A program made the translations under genes and the position numbers. This document shows, one piece after another, positions 53,361 to 63,978 of a DNA stretch of 64,000 nt; positions within the stretch are counted from its first letter, which is position 1; each line of letters begins with the position of its first letter. The notes under the pieces were generated by a model. It searched no databases. It was not told where the DNA came from and saw nothing but the letters and a program-made list of their open reading frames with translations. The stretch lies in NCBI GenBank assembly GCA_964542915.1, contig CAZIVP010000007.1, positions 110,648 through 174,647 of the forward strand, in the 5' to 3' direction. This DNA comes from CAZIVP01 sp964542915 (GTDB lineage Bacteria > Calditrichota > Calditrichia > Calditrichales > Calditrichaceae).

Positions 53361-54368
53361 TTATCGTCTTTTCGATGAAGAGCTACGGCTCGAAGAACTT
53401 GAAGAGCGGTTTCCGGAGGATCGACTGGACGAACTGCTGCTGCTGCGCGGTGATGAATACCCGGAAGATCGACTGGAGCCGGAGCGATTGGAGCGAACGG
53501 AAGATGAGTGACTGTCTGAACTGGAGCTTGAACTATTTCTCCGCCGATAGATTTTGCGGTCGTTATCCGAGCTTGAACTGCTGGATGATGAATTATTCGA
53601 TTTCTTAATTCGAATGATTTTAACCGGCTTGGCATCGTCTGATTTATTTGAAGACGGCGTTATCCTATAATATTTACGTTTGGAACGTTTTTTTTCGTCG
53701 GGTTTGATGGTTGTGTTTTTATCTGAAGTCGAGGACCTGCCCGGGTTTCTGCGAACGGCGCGAACGGGTCGGTGGTCATCGAAGTCGCCAATATTGGAGT
53801 TGATCGTCCGTCTCCCGGTGTTTGTTGATCTGTCGGAATCTACCGCCTGGCTTGAAGCGGAAACCGGCCTTGCCGATCCTTGTGTGCGATCCACCTGGCC
53901 AACACTCACACGGCGGCTGTTGCCCGGACGTAGGGCACTGCCGTCTTTGTTGAAGGGGCGCGCACCGAAATTGGCACCGGACGAATATACCGGTCCACCA
54001 TACCAATAATTCCAGTAGCGGTCAAAGAAGAATGGATCAACAATCACAAGGCCCGGATAATAGGCGAAGCGATTATGCCAGTAGGAGTAAGGATAATGGT
54101 GGTAGGAGCCATAATAGAAATCATCCCAATACCACGAATTATAAAATCCAAAATGGAAGCGGCTATCATAAGGCCGGGTGTTGTAATAATGATAGTGTTG
54201 TGAATACGGCGTTGTTTCCTCTTCATAATAATAAACGGTATCTTCACCGTAATAATAAGAATCACTATACGCATCCGAGCCCCCTTCCACAAAGGCCAGT
54301 TTGGTATAGCACGAGGAGAAGATAATCGTACTTAAAACGGCAATCATAAAAAATTTAAGATAACGCAT
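53361..54368 (-). CDS. Tyr-rich, Ser/Arg-rich low-complexity lipoprotein
   Basis: 335 residues. Signal with lipobox IIFSSC, then a region of about 90 residues unusually rich in Tyr, His, Trp and Phe (YYYGEDTVYYYEEE, YWHNRFAYYPG), a VIVDPFFFDRYW motif also seen in Bacteroidota lipoproteins, a basic linker, and a C-terminal tail of about 90 residues that is mostly Ser and Arg in runs. Probably surface-located and possibly adhesive, mineral- or polymer-binding; no known function. It is the first gene of the envelope trio (54368-51441). Confidence 0.8.
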   Translation of the reverse strand: MRYLKFFMIAVLSTIIFSSCYTKLAFVEGGSDAYSDSYYYGEDTVYYYEEETTPYSQHYHYYNTRPYDSRFHFGFYNSWYWDDFYYGSYHHYPYSYWHNRFAYYPGLVIVDPFFFDRYWNYWYGGPVYSSGANFGARPFNKDGSALRPGNSRRVSVGQVDRTQGSARPVSASSQAVDSDRSTNTGRRTINSNIGDFDDHRPVRAVRRNPGRSSTSDKNTTIKPDEKKRSKRKYYRITPSSNKSDDAKPVKIIRIKKSNNSSSSSSSSDNDRKIYRRRNSSSSSSDSHSSSVRSNRSGSSRSSGYSSPRSSSSSSSRSSGNRSSSSSSRSSSSKRR

Positions 54369-54620
54369 TGTATGGTACTCCTTCTCTAATGAAGTCGTTT
54401 TACTTTTAGTATATGCAATTTAAATGCCAGAATAGCCTTTGGTAAAGCAAGTCCGTACCATTCCATCAAAATCGTTGCTACTATGCCCTCTCGCTTCATA
54501 AACCATTTTTTAAACGCACTTGCTAACGAAAAGTTTACGTATTTATGCTGTTAACATAATAATCATATTACCATATTTTGTAAATATAGTTAACATTTAT
54601 TGCCATTAAATATGGTTTAC
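54369..54620. other. Intergenic region
   Basis: About 250 AT-rich bases between the HAD gene end and the lipoprotein gene start. I see no gene. It holds the promoter of the envelope trio. Confidence 0.4.
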
Positions 54621-55091
54621 CTACGTTCTCAAGGTCGCCTTTAAACGCAGGGGATTCAATAATAATTGCAATGCGTGTTCAATCGACGTCGTAACGATAT
54701 CGGCCGATTGCATTGTCTCTCCGGCAGCGCCTTCGCTTAATATGACCCCTATTCCCAATTGCGCTTCTTGCAGCATGAATCGGTCATTGCGGCCGTTTCC
54801 GATGGCTGCCGTGGCCGCACTGCCCAGCTTTTGCACCCAATTTCTTTTGGATTCCGCCTGATTATTCTGCGATAATACGGTAAGTTGGCAGGGCGCCTTT
54901 TTTAACTGTTCGGCTGCATCTCCGAATGTATCTGCTGTTACCACATGAAGCTCTAACTGCTTGCCGAGTTCATGCAATAAGGGTGGTACGGAAGCTATTA
55001 ATGATCCGTCGATTGCCAGGGTGCCGTTGTAATCCATAACCAGATATTTGAGTTGCAGGTTTTTATAACCGGGAATGATCACATCAATCAT
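54621..55091 (-). CDS. Soluble HAD-superfamily P-type ATPase-like phosphatase (COG4087)
   Basis: 156 residues. The phosphorylation motif MDYNGTLA fits D-x-(N/T)-G-T(L/V), with GNGRNDRFML as the metal-binding C-terminal motif and GETMQSADIV. COG4087 proteins resemble the catalytic P-domain of P-type ATPases without the membrane part. Function unknown. It lies about 50 bases downstream of the NtrC-type regulator and is probably in the same transcript as the FG-GAP kinase. Confidence 0.85.
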   Translation of the reverse strand: MIDVIIPGYKNLQLKYLVMDYNGTLAIDGSLIASVPPLLHELGKQLELHVVTADTFGDAAEQLKKAPCQLTVLSQNNQAESKRNWVQKLGSAATAAIGNGRNDRFMLQEAQLGIGVILSEGAAGETMQSADIVTTSIEHALQLLLNPLRLKATLRT

Positions 55092-55138
55092 GTTTATTGC
55101 CTCTTGATCGTTAATCCGTTGTCATAAAATGAATAGCG

Positions 55139-56578
55139 TTAACCGGCTTTATAAGTACGGGCATCGATGCCGAACCGTTTGAGCATTTTATGCAATCCGA
55201 CGCGGCTGATGCCCAGTTGATCAGCTGCTTTCAAAATATTACCGCCGGTGTTTGCCAAAGCCTGTTCGATCATTTGTTGTTCAAGATGGGCCACTGCTTT
55301 TTTGAGGGAACGCTTTTGATGCAAAGGCGCTGTCTGTCTCTCCGTTGCGCGGAAGAAATGCGGTGAAAGTAAGCTGCGATCGAGTGTAGTATCATTCTCT
55401 GCCAGGGTAACCATGCGTTCGATTTCGTTTTCCAATTCACGAATATTGCCGGGAAAGCTGTAATGAAGCAGATAATCCAGGGCTTCTGTGCTGATACCGT
55501 CGACGGTCTTCCCGATGCGTTTTGCATATTTTCGAATAAAAAAATCGACCAGATCGGGAATATCTTCCTTTCGTTTGCGCAGAGGCGGCAGATGAATGGG
55601 AAAGACGCTCAGCCGGTAATACAAATCTTCACGGAAGCGCCCTTCCGAGATCGCCTTCTCCAAATTACGATTGGTTGCGGCGATGATACGCACATTAACT
55701 TTTCGGGTTGTGTTGGCTCCCAATGCTTTTATTTCACCTTCCTGCAGAACGCGCAGTAATCCCAGTTGGAAAGCAGGCGATGTTTCGCCTATTTCATCCA
55801 GGAAGACCGTACCCTCGTGTGCGGTTTCAAACAAACCTTCTTTATTCTGGTGTGCGCCCGTAAAAGCTCCTTTTGTGTGTCCGAACAGCTCACTTTGCAG
55901 TAATGTATCCGGTATGGCGCCACAGTTCTGAACGACAAACATATGTTCTTTGCGATTACTGTTATAGTGAATAATCCGCGCGAGTAATTCCTTGCCGGTG
56001 CCGGTTTCACCCAGGAGCAATACTGTGGTTGGCGTATTCATTACTTTTCTGACCATTTTTAGAATACGGATCATAGACGGGCTGTTGGCAATAAAGTTGT
56101 TTAGTTCCAGCGTTTTTTCCACCTGTTGTTGCAGCGCCTGTTTTTCGGAACTAAGGCGGCGATTGGCTTCTAAAAGTTGTTGGTGTAATTGTTCGTTTTT
56201 GCGTTGCAAGCGGTAATGTTCGGCGGCGGATGCGACCACCTGTCTTAGCTCATCCGGTTCGAATGGTTTGGATATATATTGAAAAATATTGGCGCGATTG
56301 ATGGCGTCGATGGTTGCGTCGATGTCGGCATAACCAGTGATCATCAAACGCACGGCGTCTGGTCGGAGGGTTTTGGCTTTGGTTAAAAACGTTACGCCGT
56401 CCATGCCCGGCATGCGCTGATCGCTGAGGATCAGAGCAATCGGTTCCTGATCTAATATTTCAAGGCCTTTCGGCCCGCTTTCGGCGGTAAAAACTTCGTA
56501 ATCCGTTCGTAACAACCGACGCAGGGAATTGAGGATCTGCACCTGATCATCTACGATTAGAATTTTAACCTTCGTCAT
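55139..56578 (-). CDS. Sigma54-dependent response regulator, NtrC family
   Basis: 479 residues: receiver (ILIVDDQVQI, phospho-Asp in LILSDQRMPG, Lys in ISKPFEP), a coiled-coil linker, AAA+ domain with Walker A GETGTGKE, the sigma54 contact loop as GAFTGA, Walker B VFLDEIGE, and a Fis-type helix-turn-helix (ILKAADQLGISRVGLHKMLKRFG). Activates sigma54 promoters when phosphorylated. Encoded 14 bases after the FG-GAP kinase, its obvious partner. No sigma54 site was evident by eye. Confidence 0.95.
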   Translation of the reverse strand: MTKVKILIVDDQVQILNSLRRLLRTDYEVFTAESGPKGLEILDQEPIALILSDQRMPGMDGVTFLTKAKTLRPDAVRLMITGYADIDATIDAINRANIFQYISKPFEPDELRQVVASAAEHYRLQRKNEQLHQQLLEANRRLSSEKQALQQQVEKTLELNNFIANSPSMIRILKMVRKVMNTPTTVLLLGETGTGKELLARIIHYNSNRKEHMFVVQNCGAIPDTLLQSELFGHTKGAFTGAHQNKEGLFETAHEGTVFLDEIGETSPAFQLGLLRVLQEGEIKALGANTTRKVNVRIIAATNRNLEKAISEGRFREDLYYRLSVFPIHLPPLRKRKEDIPDLVDFFIRKYAKRIGKTVDGISTEALDYLLHYSFPGNIRELENEIERMVTLAENDTTLDRSLLSPHFFRATERQTAPLHQKRSLKKAVAHLEQQMIEQALANTGGNILKAADQLGISRVGLHKMLKRFGIDARTYKAG

Positions 56579-56592
56579 AGTTTTGTTTCCGC

Positions 56593-59500
56593 TTAAGTGA
56601 GTGGTAATTCAATAATAAAAGTTGTACCCGCGTTTGGCTTACTGTTCACAGATATGTTGCCATTGTGTTTTTGTATGATGGAATAAGAAATACTCAAACC
56701 CAGGCCGGTACCCTCGTTCACTTCTTTGGTTGTGAAGAAGGGATCGAAAATGTTTGCAAGATGTTCCGGCGCTATTCCGCGTCCGTTATCGGTGACTCTG
56801 ATTGATAAATGGTTGCCTTCGCGTATGGTATAAATTTCAATTCGTCCCTGTTGGTCCAAAGCCTGCAGAGCATTCGAAATGACATTAACAAACACCTGGT
56901 TCATCTGTCCCGGATTACAATACAAAACCGGATCGTCTTCAAACCGTGTTTGAATTTCGATATTCGGAGAAATTTGAGGTTTTAATATATTGAGACAGGT
57001 TTGAATGCACTCGCTCATACGCGCTTCTTTCCAATCGGCCTGATCAATGCGTGAAAAACTTTTCAGATTGCGGATAATCTCTTTGACGGCGTGACTGCCT
57101 GCAATATTATCTTCCACAATAGAACGAATATCATCCGTAATGGCCTTAAATTGATCCAGGGCCTGTGATCCGAATGCCCCGCGGTTGGAATCCAGGAGCT
57201 GATTCAGTTGCTGAAGATAGTCGTGGAGGGCTTTTGAATTGGCGTAGATAAAACTGATCGGGTTGTTCAGCTCGTGGGATATACCGGCGACCAACTGCCC
57301 TAACGAGGCCATTTTTTCGGAATGAATGAGCTGGCTTTCCTTTTCCTGTAGATCCCGGAAAAGGTGCGTTAGTTCGCTGTTTTTCTGGTCCAGTTGGCGG
57401 TTTTTCTTCTCCAATTCGTCAAGGTACTCCTGACGCACCCGGGCTTCCGCAAGTTGCCGGGCCATGTCGGCGCTTTCTCTAATATAATTATTATTTTCGA
57501 TGGCGATGGCGGTTTGGTTGGTAAGGGTTTGAATGTATTGCAAATCCTGTTGATTGGCGATGGCGTCGGCATTGGATATGGAAAGCGCTAACATGCCGTG
57601 AATTTGTTGATCCTTTTGGACGGGTAAAAGCCGGTTGCAGTTCAGCTCTTCTAATATATGGTGGAGGGTAACGGAGGCCGTGTTTGTATCCATGATAGCG
57701 GGCAGATGATGGCTTGTTTCTTCTTTTAGTTCGAAGGACTGCTTTTGGGGACCGGAAGCCGCGCCAGATGAAGAGAAGATATTGAGCAGTCCCTTCTGGT
57801 ATAACAGAAAATAGACGTGATTGATATTATCATGCTTCCCAACGGTTGTTACCAGAGCATCAAGCAGTTCCCGGTTCTGCCGTATATATATCATGCGATT
57901 ACTTAAATCCTGTAAACTCTGTCTGAACTGGATGTGCCTGCGTTGTCGTTTAGTCTGATATTCTGAATAGGCAATCGAAGTCCCAACCGCGGCAAAAGAG
58001 ATAACGTCTAAAATTGCGAATATGTTCTGCAGGGGCTGGTCGCGCAGGACGACAAATAAAATAATAGTGAGTGCAATAAAAAGGGTTAATTGAATGCTAA
58101 TATATAAATTTCGCCAACGATAACGTCGGGCGCCAACATTAAAATAAACCAACAGCAGTAAAATAAAGACTAACATTAGCACGAAGTTGGTCCAGAAAGT
58201 CAGCGTTTGAAGGTGGTAGCCGAAGCGTTGTATAATTAAAAATGCATTATTGAGTACACCGTATTCTCTAAAATGGTAATTATGACCGGGCCAGAGGTTC
58301 TGTTTGGTAATCGTCTTGCCCGAGGGTAATACGATTTTAAGCGCCAACTTCTTGGATCCACCGACTCCGAAATGGGCAGACGGCATTCCGGATGACAAAT
58401 AACCCTGTTGGGTAGATATTTCCTGAAACGCAAACAGGTTATCCGGTTCGATTGAAGTATGGTATAAAAAAAGTTTAGTCCCGATAGCCTGCCGGTTAAT
58501 GGACACGCCGGTGAGCCGTACTTTCAAGTATTTGGTATTATTGCATGGATTGAGGTATATCTGACTTAGTTCATCTTTATTGGAAACCACGATATCCAGG
58601 TCGCCGTCGTTGTCAATATCGCCTGCGGCGGCGCCTGTACTGTACGCATTTTGACGTGATTCATCGAAGTCGGGATTAAAATTACCCTTGCCGTCATTCA
58701 GGTAAAGTCGATTATGGCCTTTAAGTGAAATAAAACAATCCAGCCAGCCGTCCTGGTTAAAATCATTTAAAAGCAAGCCGAAATTATTGCTGCCCGTATA
58801 ATAAAAATGGTGTGATTTAATTTCTTCAAAAAGTATAGTATGATTCTGACTGACGTTACGATAGTAATAGATGTATCCGTCACGGGAGGCGATCATTAAA
58901 TCCAGGTCGCCGTCATTGTCCAGGTCTGCACAGCGGGCGCTGTTAGAGGAAGAATGTTGTTGCAGGGTGGGCAGGGCGAACGAAGCCTGTTTAAAACGCC
59001 CCTTGCCGTCATTGATGAGTAGATAATCGGGATGGAACCAATTGGCCACGTACAGGTCGCTGTCGCCGTCCCCGTCAAAATCTCCGTGGCAAACGCCCTG
59101 GCTTGTAGCCGTATCGCGAAAGGCAATACTCCATCCTTGTTCGAAAAAATGACCGCGTCCGTTGTTCATCATTAAACGATTACTGTGATGTTCATCGCTG
59201 ATATATATGTCAAGATAGCCATCGTTATTGGCGTCGAACCAGAGACCCTGATTGGCATCTACCCGTCCGTTCAAATTGAGGCGGTTACTTACATCTTCAA
59301 AGACAAGCTGACCCTCATTGCGCAAGAGCTTTGTTGTTTGCCCCCAACCTGCTAAAAACAGGTCGGGCCGACCGTCATTGTCGAAATCCGCCGAACCGGC
59401 GCCCAATTCCAAATTTGTTTGTCCGCGCGGCATCAGGTAGCCGCCAAGACCGGAATATATAGTACGATCCACAAACGGCATAATGCCGCCGTTATTAATC

Positions 59501-59712
59501 AAGAGACGGTTCAAATGACGGAAGCAAATGAGGTAAATATCCGGGAAGTTATCGTTATTAAAATCGTTAAAAGCGACGCCGTATCCGTCTTCAATATCGG
59601 GGATTAGTCCGGAGATACGATTTGTAGATAACATTTGAAAATCAGAGTTCGCATATAAAGATTTAAAGAAAATCAGAATTAGTATGATTGGGGCTATCAA
59701 TGTAATTTTCAT
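56593..59712 (-). CDS. FG-GAP/UnbV-domain membrane histidine kinase
   Basis: 1039 residues. Signal peptide (MKITLIAPIILILIFF), then at least seven FG-GAP/VCBS repeats (about 35-410) each with a calcium-binding-like DxDxDGxxD loop (DFDNDGRPD, DFDGDGDSD, DLDNDGDLD). Next an ASPIC/UnbV domain (about 425-500), three transmembrane helices (about 515-605), a GAF-like segment (about 640-780), a coiled coil, HisKA with His in GISHELNNPI, and HATPase (NVISNALQAL, DNGRGIAP, GTGLGLSI). The extracytoplasmic integrin-like propeller should sense a large ligand or calcium. It precedes an NtrC regulator and HAD protein in the same unit. Confidence 0.9.
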   Translation of the reverse strand: MKITLIAPIILILIFFKSLYANSDFQMLSTNRISGLIPDIEDGYGVAFNDFNNDNFPDIYLICFRHLNRLLINNGGIMPFVDRTIYSGLGGYLMPRGQTNLELGAGSADFDNDGRPDLFLAGWGQTTKLLRNEGQLVFEDVSNRLNLNGRVDANQGLWFDANNDGYLDIYISDEHHSNRLMMNNGRGHFFEQGWSIAFRDTATSQGVCHGDFDGDGDSDLYVANWFHPDYLLINDGKGRFKQASFALPTLQQHSSSNSARCADLDNDGDLDLMIASRDGYIYYYRNVSQNHTILFEEIKSHHFYYTGSNNFGLLLNDFNQDGWLDCFISLKGHNRLYLNDGKGNFNPDFDESRQNAYSTGAAAGDIDNDGDLDIVVSNKDELSQIYLNPCNNTKYLKVRLTGVSINRQAIGTKLFLYHTSIEPDNLFAFQEISTQQGYLSSGMPSAHFGVGGSKKLALKIVLPSGKTITKQNLWPGHNYHFREYGVLNNAFLIIQRFGYHLQTLTFWTNFVLMLVFILLLLVYFNVGARRYRWRNLYISIQLTLFIALTIILFVVLRDQPLQNIFAILDVISFAAVGTSIAYSEYQTKRQRRHIQFRQSLQDLSNRMIYIRQNRELLDALVTTVGKHDNINHVYFLLYQKGLLNIFSSSGAASGPQKQSFELKEETSHHLPAIMDTNTASVTLHHILEELNCNRLLPVQKDQQIHGMLALSISNADAIANQQDLQYIQTLTNQTAIAIENNNYIRESADMARQLAEARVRQEYLDELEKKNRQLDQKNSELTHLFRDLQEKESQLIHSEKMASLGQLVAGISHELNNPISFIYANSKALHDYLQQLNQLLDSNRGAFGSQALDQFKAITDDIRSIVEDNIAGSHAVKEIIRNLKSFSRIDQADWKEARMSECIQTCLNILKPQISPNIEIQTRFEDDPVLYCNPGQMNQVFVNVISNALQALDQQGRIEIYTIREGNHLSIRVTDNGRGIAPEHLANIFDPFFTTKEVNEGTGLGLSISYSIIQKHNGNISVNSKPNAGTTFIIELPLT

Positions 59713-60047
59713 ATTTTACCGACGATGTTGTGTAAACAAAATTTACAATTAACAATTAAAAAGCGCAACGATTAAAAAAAGTAAATTTTAAATCACAGAT
59801 TGTTATGGATAGGCATCCGATAAAGACAATCGAGCTATATGAAAGCTGATTTACTTGAAAACCGTTTATGCCGGCGAGGGACGCATGCTCTGATAATAAT
59901 AAGATCAAAATGGAATATTGGTGATTGATTTCAAAGTTATGAAGCTAAGCATATGCAGGTTGATAAAAGTTTTTTCATTTACTTTGGGTTTTCGCCTATT
60001 TTTAATTTATCTTTCATAGACAATCGGATGATTAAACGAATATTGTT
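59713..60047. other. Divergent promoter region
   Basis: 335 AT-rich bases between the FG-GAP kinase and the membrane protein gene. No gene and no strong operator seen. Confidence 0.4.
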
Positions 60048-60764
60048 ATGCCCTTACTATTAGTTTCAGGCAATGGATTTTTCCTGATTTTTAGCGGTAT
60101 TTTCGGGTTGTTGCTTGCATTGATATTCCTGACCGTTTTGGTTTACCGAAGAATCGCTTACCTATACAGCATAGCGCGACGCAAGGACCGGAAAAGAAAA
60201 AGACCCGGCGTTTATTCTACTTTTCGTAATCTACTTGCAATTATATTTCTATTCCTGCTCAGCACAACGTTACTGTCTGTGGGCGCTTTTTTTCAGGGCT
60301 ATCAAGCATTCGAACGTTTGAAGCCCGTTGCAAAAATAATCGTTGAACCGCAGCCCATGGAAGAGGTTGCCCATGTAACTTTAGTTTATCTGGATCGGAA
60401 CGATAATGAAGAAGTGCGCAGGAGCTACCGGATTAAGGGAGATCAATGGATGGTGGAAGGTGATATCATTAAATGGCAAGGCTGGCTCCAAATGTTTGGT
60501 TTAGATAACCGCTATCGTTTAACACGTATCCGGGGGCGTTATTTTATTACCGAGGATGAATTGAAGCACAAGCCGACCGTTTTTTCTCTGACGGAAGCGG
60601 AAAATCATTTGTTTTGGAAACAGCTATATCGTTACGGATACAAGCTACCACTGGTAGACGCCGTTTATGGCAATGCCGTTTATCAGTTAGCGGATGAAGA
60701 TCAAAGTTATCATTTGTCTATAGGTAAAAGCGGTTTTGTGGTACATGCGATTGCCGGCAAATAA
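60048..60764 (+). CDS. Membrane protein of unknown function with extracytoplasmic beta domain
   Basis: 238 residues. Two transmembrane helices (about 10-35 and 60-85) separated by a very basic loop (RRKDRKRKRPG), then a C-terminal beta-rich domain (VAHVTLVYLD, WQGWLQMFGLDNRYRLTRIRGRYF). I recall similar proteins mislabelled as multidrug efflux pumps. No transport motif. Located upstream of the Reg_prop kinase by about 95 bases; the start ATG lacks a good ribosome site. Confidence 0.72.
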   Translation: MPLLLVSGNGFFLIFSGIFGLLLALIFLTVLVYRRIAYLYSIARRKDRKRKRPGVYSTFRNLLAIIFLFLLSTTLLSVGAFFQGYQAFERLKPVAKIIVEPQPMEEVAHVTLVYLDRNDNEEVRRSYRIKGDQWMVEGDIIKWQGWLQMFGLDNRYRLTRIRGRYFITEDELKHKPTVFSLTEAENHLFWKQLYRYGYKLPLVDAVYGNAVYQLADEDQSYHLSIGKSGFVVHAIAGK

Positions 60765-60858
60765 TTTAGAACATGTCTTATAACTGTTTGTAAGTATTTG
60801 GCTATTTTTTGATGATTGAGAGGAAGCCGCGTTCACATTGAAGTTGTGTTAAGAAATA

Positions 60859-63800
60859 ATGATAAAAATGATTTTACAACGTACAATTTGGTTCATTCTA
60901 TTATCCATCATATGGATGAAAACGGGATTGAGCCAATCGTATCTCGTGCATCATTATACTGAACTGGACGGCCTGGCAAGCTCTGAAGTACATAGCGTAG
61001 AACAGGCGTCCTCGGGACGACTTTGGTTCGCAACACGTGCAGGCATTTCTGTTTATGATGGATTCAAGTGGAAAAATTTTCAATATCCCGCCGATATATC
61101 CTTTCATTCAATTCGGTTTTTAGAATCCGATACATCGGGCACAATTTGGGCCGCCGGCCTCGAGCTTAGCAATAATATTCACTATTATAGGAACGGTAAA
61201 TGGCATGAATTGGCCATCCCCGAGCGTATCCGAGGAGGAAAAAATTATGTCGAAGATTTAGCAGTATTAGAATCCGGAAGCGGAATGATGCTCGCTATTG
61301 CCGCCAGCCATTCCGGACTACTTTTATACAACGAATCGCAATGGACCATCCACAACCGTACGAATAGCCCCTTATCCGGCAAAATCAAAAAAATCGAAGT
61401 GGGAAATAATGGTTTTTATGTGCTATGTGAAAATGACATATTTCTGATTACGCCCAACTCTGTGAAAAGTGTTTTCCCGCAAAAATTCGGCATTGAAGAT
61501 ACCGTAAAATCTTTCGCCGTAGCTTCCGCGGCTTCGAATAAAACATCTCTGAAATCCGACCGGCTTTGGCTATTATTGGAAAATCAAATGATCATTAGGG
61601 ATGTTGATGCGAATGCGGTGGTTTGGAAAGGTCCGATTAACAATGATCAGAAGTTGCTGGAAACCGTTCGCATATTCGAACCGGATGGGTATGGCGGCGT
61701 CTTTCTGGGTAATTGGCGCACGGTAGCCCATTATGATACCTCATCGAACAGAACGACGACTCTCGGCATAGATAACGGATTAATTACAAACGGCGCCAGC
61801 GACATCTTAATTGATCACGAGGCAAATATCTGGATTGCTTCATACCGAGGCGTCAATAAGATACCCTTGCCTAAATTTATTTCACTAAACGAGGATACCG
61901 GTTTACTAAAAGATGAGGTTACATCCGTAGTACAACGCCGGCGCGGTGAATTAATATTCGGGCATATTGGCGGTTTGACGATTTACAAGCATAACAAATT
62001 CAGGCATCTGGCTTTTAAAGAGCTGAAAAGTGTTGCCGGGATCGACCGGGTACTGGATATGAGTGTTGATGACAATAACGATGTTTGGATAGCCGCTTAC
62101 AATCGGGGTCTTGGTAAATTAACGGCAACGGATCAAATACATTGGTATAATATACCACGGTTCCGAAAAATTGTATCCGTAAAATCCTATTACGGAAGGC
62201 AGCTTCTGGTTGCCACTCAACATGCTCTTTTTTTATTTGATGGAAATAATATTACCAGACTGAATGATGATAAAATCAAACTTAGAAACATCCGGAAAAT
62301 TTTCGTTGGCGGGGATTCAACGATTTATTTAACCTCTCTGAAGGGTGGGCTTTATCGATACCGGGATCAAAAATGGAGTCAAATAAAAGCATCCAAAAGC
62401 CTTTATGCCAACAGAACCGTCGCTGTGCTCGATCATTATGATGGCGATATACTGGTGGGGACTGAAGATGGCTTATATTTTCTAAAAGAAGACAGCCTGA
62501 AGCGCTTTAATTCTTTAGAGGAATTGAAACGCCCTATATATTTTTTACTTGAAGACCGATCCGGCCACTTGTGGATGGGTACGGACGCCGGGGTCTTTCG
62601 GTTGCAAGGCAACCGATTAGAGCAATTTACGGTTCACCAGGGATTGGCCGGTAATGAGACCAATCGGGATGCGGCAATTCAGGACAGCGCCGGGGTGCTG
62701 TGGTTTGGCACGAATATGGGCGCTTCGTTCTACCGACAATGCTGGGAAATTAAAAAACCGCCGCCTCCCAAAATACAACTTACGACCATAGAAACGGTTA
62801 AAAACACATATCAGCCGCAGCCGTTAAATTTACCTTACCATGAAAACAATATCATTTTTAAGTTCAATTGTATTTCTTTTTATAATGAGCGCCATATCAA
62901 ACTGCGATATAAGCTGGAAGGCTTACACAAAACCTGGCTTTATGAAAATCGGTTAGCGCGTCCCTCGTTACGATTTCTGGGGTTAGAGCCGGGTGAATAC
63001 CGCTTATCACTGCAAGCACAAAATTTACACGGTAACTGGAGTCCCGTTATTACCAGTTCGCTTGTAACCATTCGCAAACCAATCTGGCGCCGTGCCTGGT
63101 TCCTGGTATTAGCCGTTTTTTCCCTCGGCATTTTTATTTATTTGTCGATTCGCTTTGTACTGAAACGTAACTATACGCACATGTTGGAGGAAAAAGTAAA
63201 AGAGCACACCCATTTGCTCCGTTTATCTGAGGTGCGTTACCGGAACCTTATCGAAACGGCGCGCGATGCCGTATTTGTTACAACGCCAAGGGGCAAATTC
63301 CTTGAAATCAATCCGGCGGGTGTGGAGATATTTGGTTATGAGTCCAAGCAAGAATTGTTAAATACGTTTATACCGCGGGATATCTACGTCAATCCGGATG
63401 ATCGAAACTTTTTTAAAAAGGAATTGCATGAGAAGGGCTTTATTCAAAATTTCGAGGTCAATCTCAAAAGGAAAGACGGCAGTACCCTAAAGGCCATTTT
63501 ATCCGCAACGGCTGAATACGATAAACATAACGAAATCGTTGCTTACCGTGGATTTCTGAAAGATGTAACCGAGTTGTGGCATTTACGTGAACAATTGGCG
63601 CAGGCCCAGAAAATGGAATCAATTGGTATGCTGGCGGGAGGTGTTGCTCATGATTTCAATAATATTCTTGGCGGAATTCTCGGCTATGCATCGCTAATGA
63701 AATTTAAACTCAAACCGGAAGATCCGAATTTTAAATATTTGGAAACGATAGAAAAAACCGCCAAACGCGGCGCAGAACTTACCAGCCAGCTCCTTGTGTT

Positions 63801-63978
63801 TTCACGTAAAGATCACGACGAAGCAAAAGTGTTTAATCCCAACGACGTCGTATTGGATACGCTTAAAATTATTAAATCAACCTTTCCGCGTCTTATCGAA
63901 TTAGAAGTGGATTTGGATAAAAAAATGTGCAACGTCGAAGTGGATCATGTCTTGGTTCAGCGGGAATTGGACTTTTAG
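60859..63978 (+). pseudogene. Reg_prop/Y_Y_Y sensor histidine kinase, truncated in the ATPase domain
   Basis: 1039 residues before a TAG at 63976-63978. Signal peptide, periplasmic double beta-propeller of Reg_prop repeats (about 30-630), Y_Y_Y domain (about 655-740), one transmembrane helix (about 748-770), PAS (about 795-905), HisKA with His in GVAHDFNNILGG (about 930), then the start of an HATPase. The sequence leaves the family after VEVDHVLVQ, where the N box (Q-LLNL-NARDA) should follow; neither other frame continues it. So the ATPase is lost, probably by an insertion or rearrangement near 63960. Such sensors often control polysaccharide use. Confidence 0.75.
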
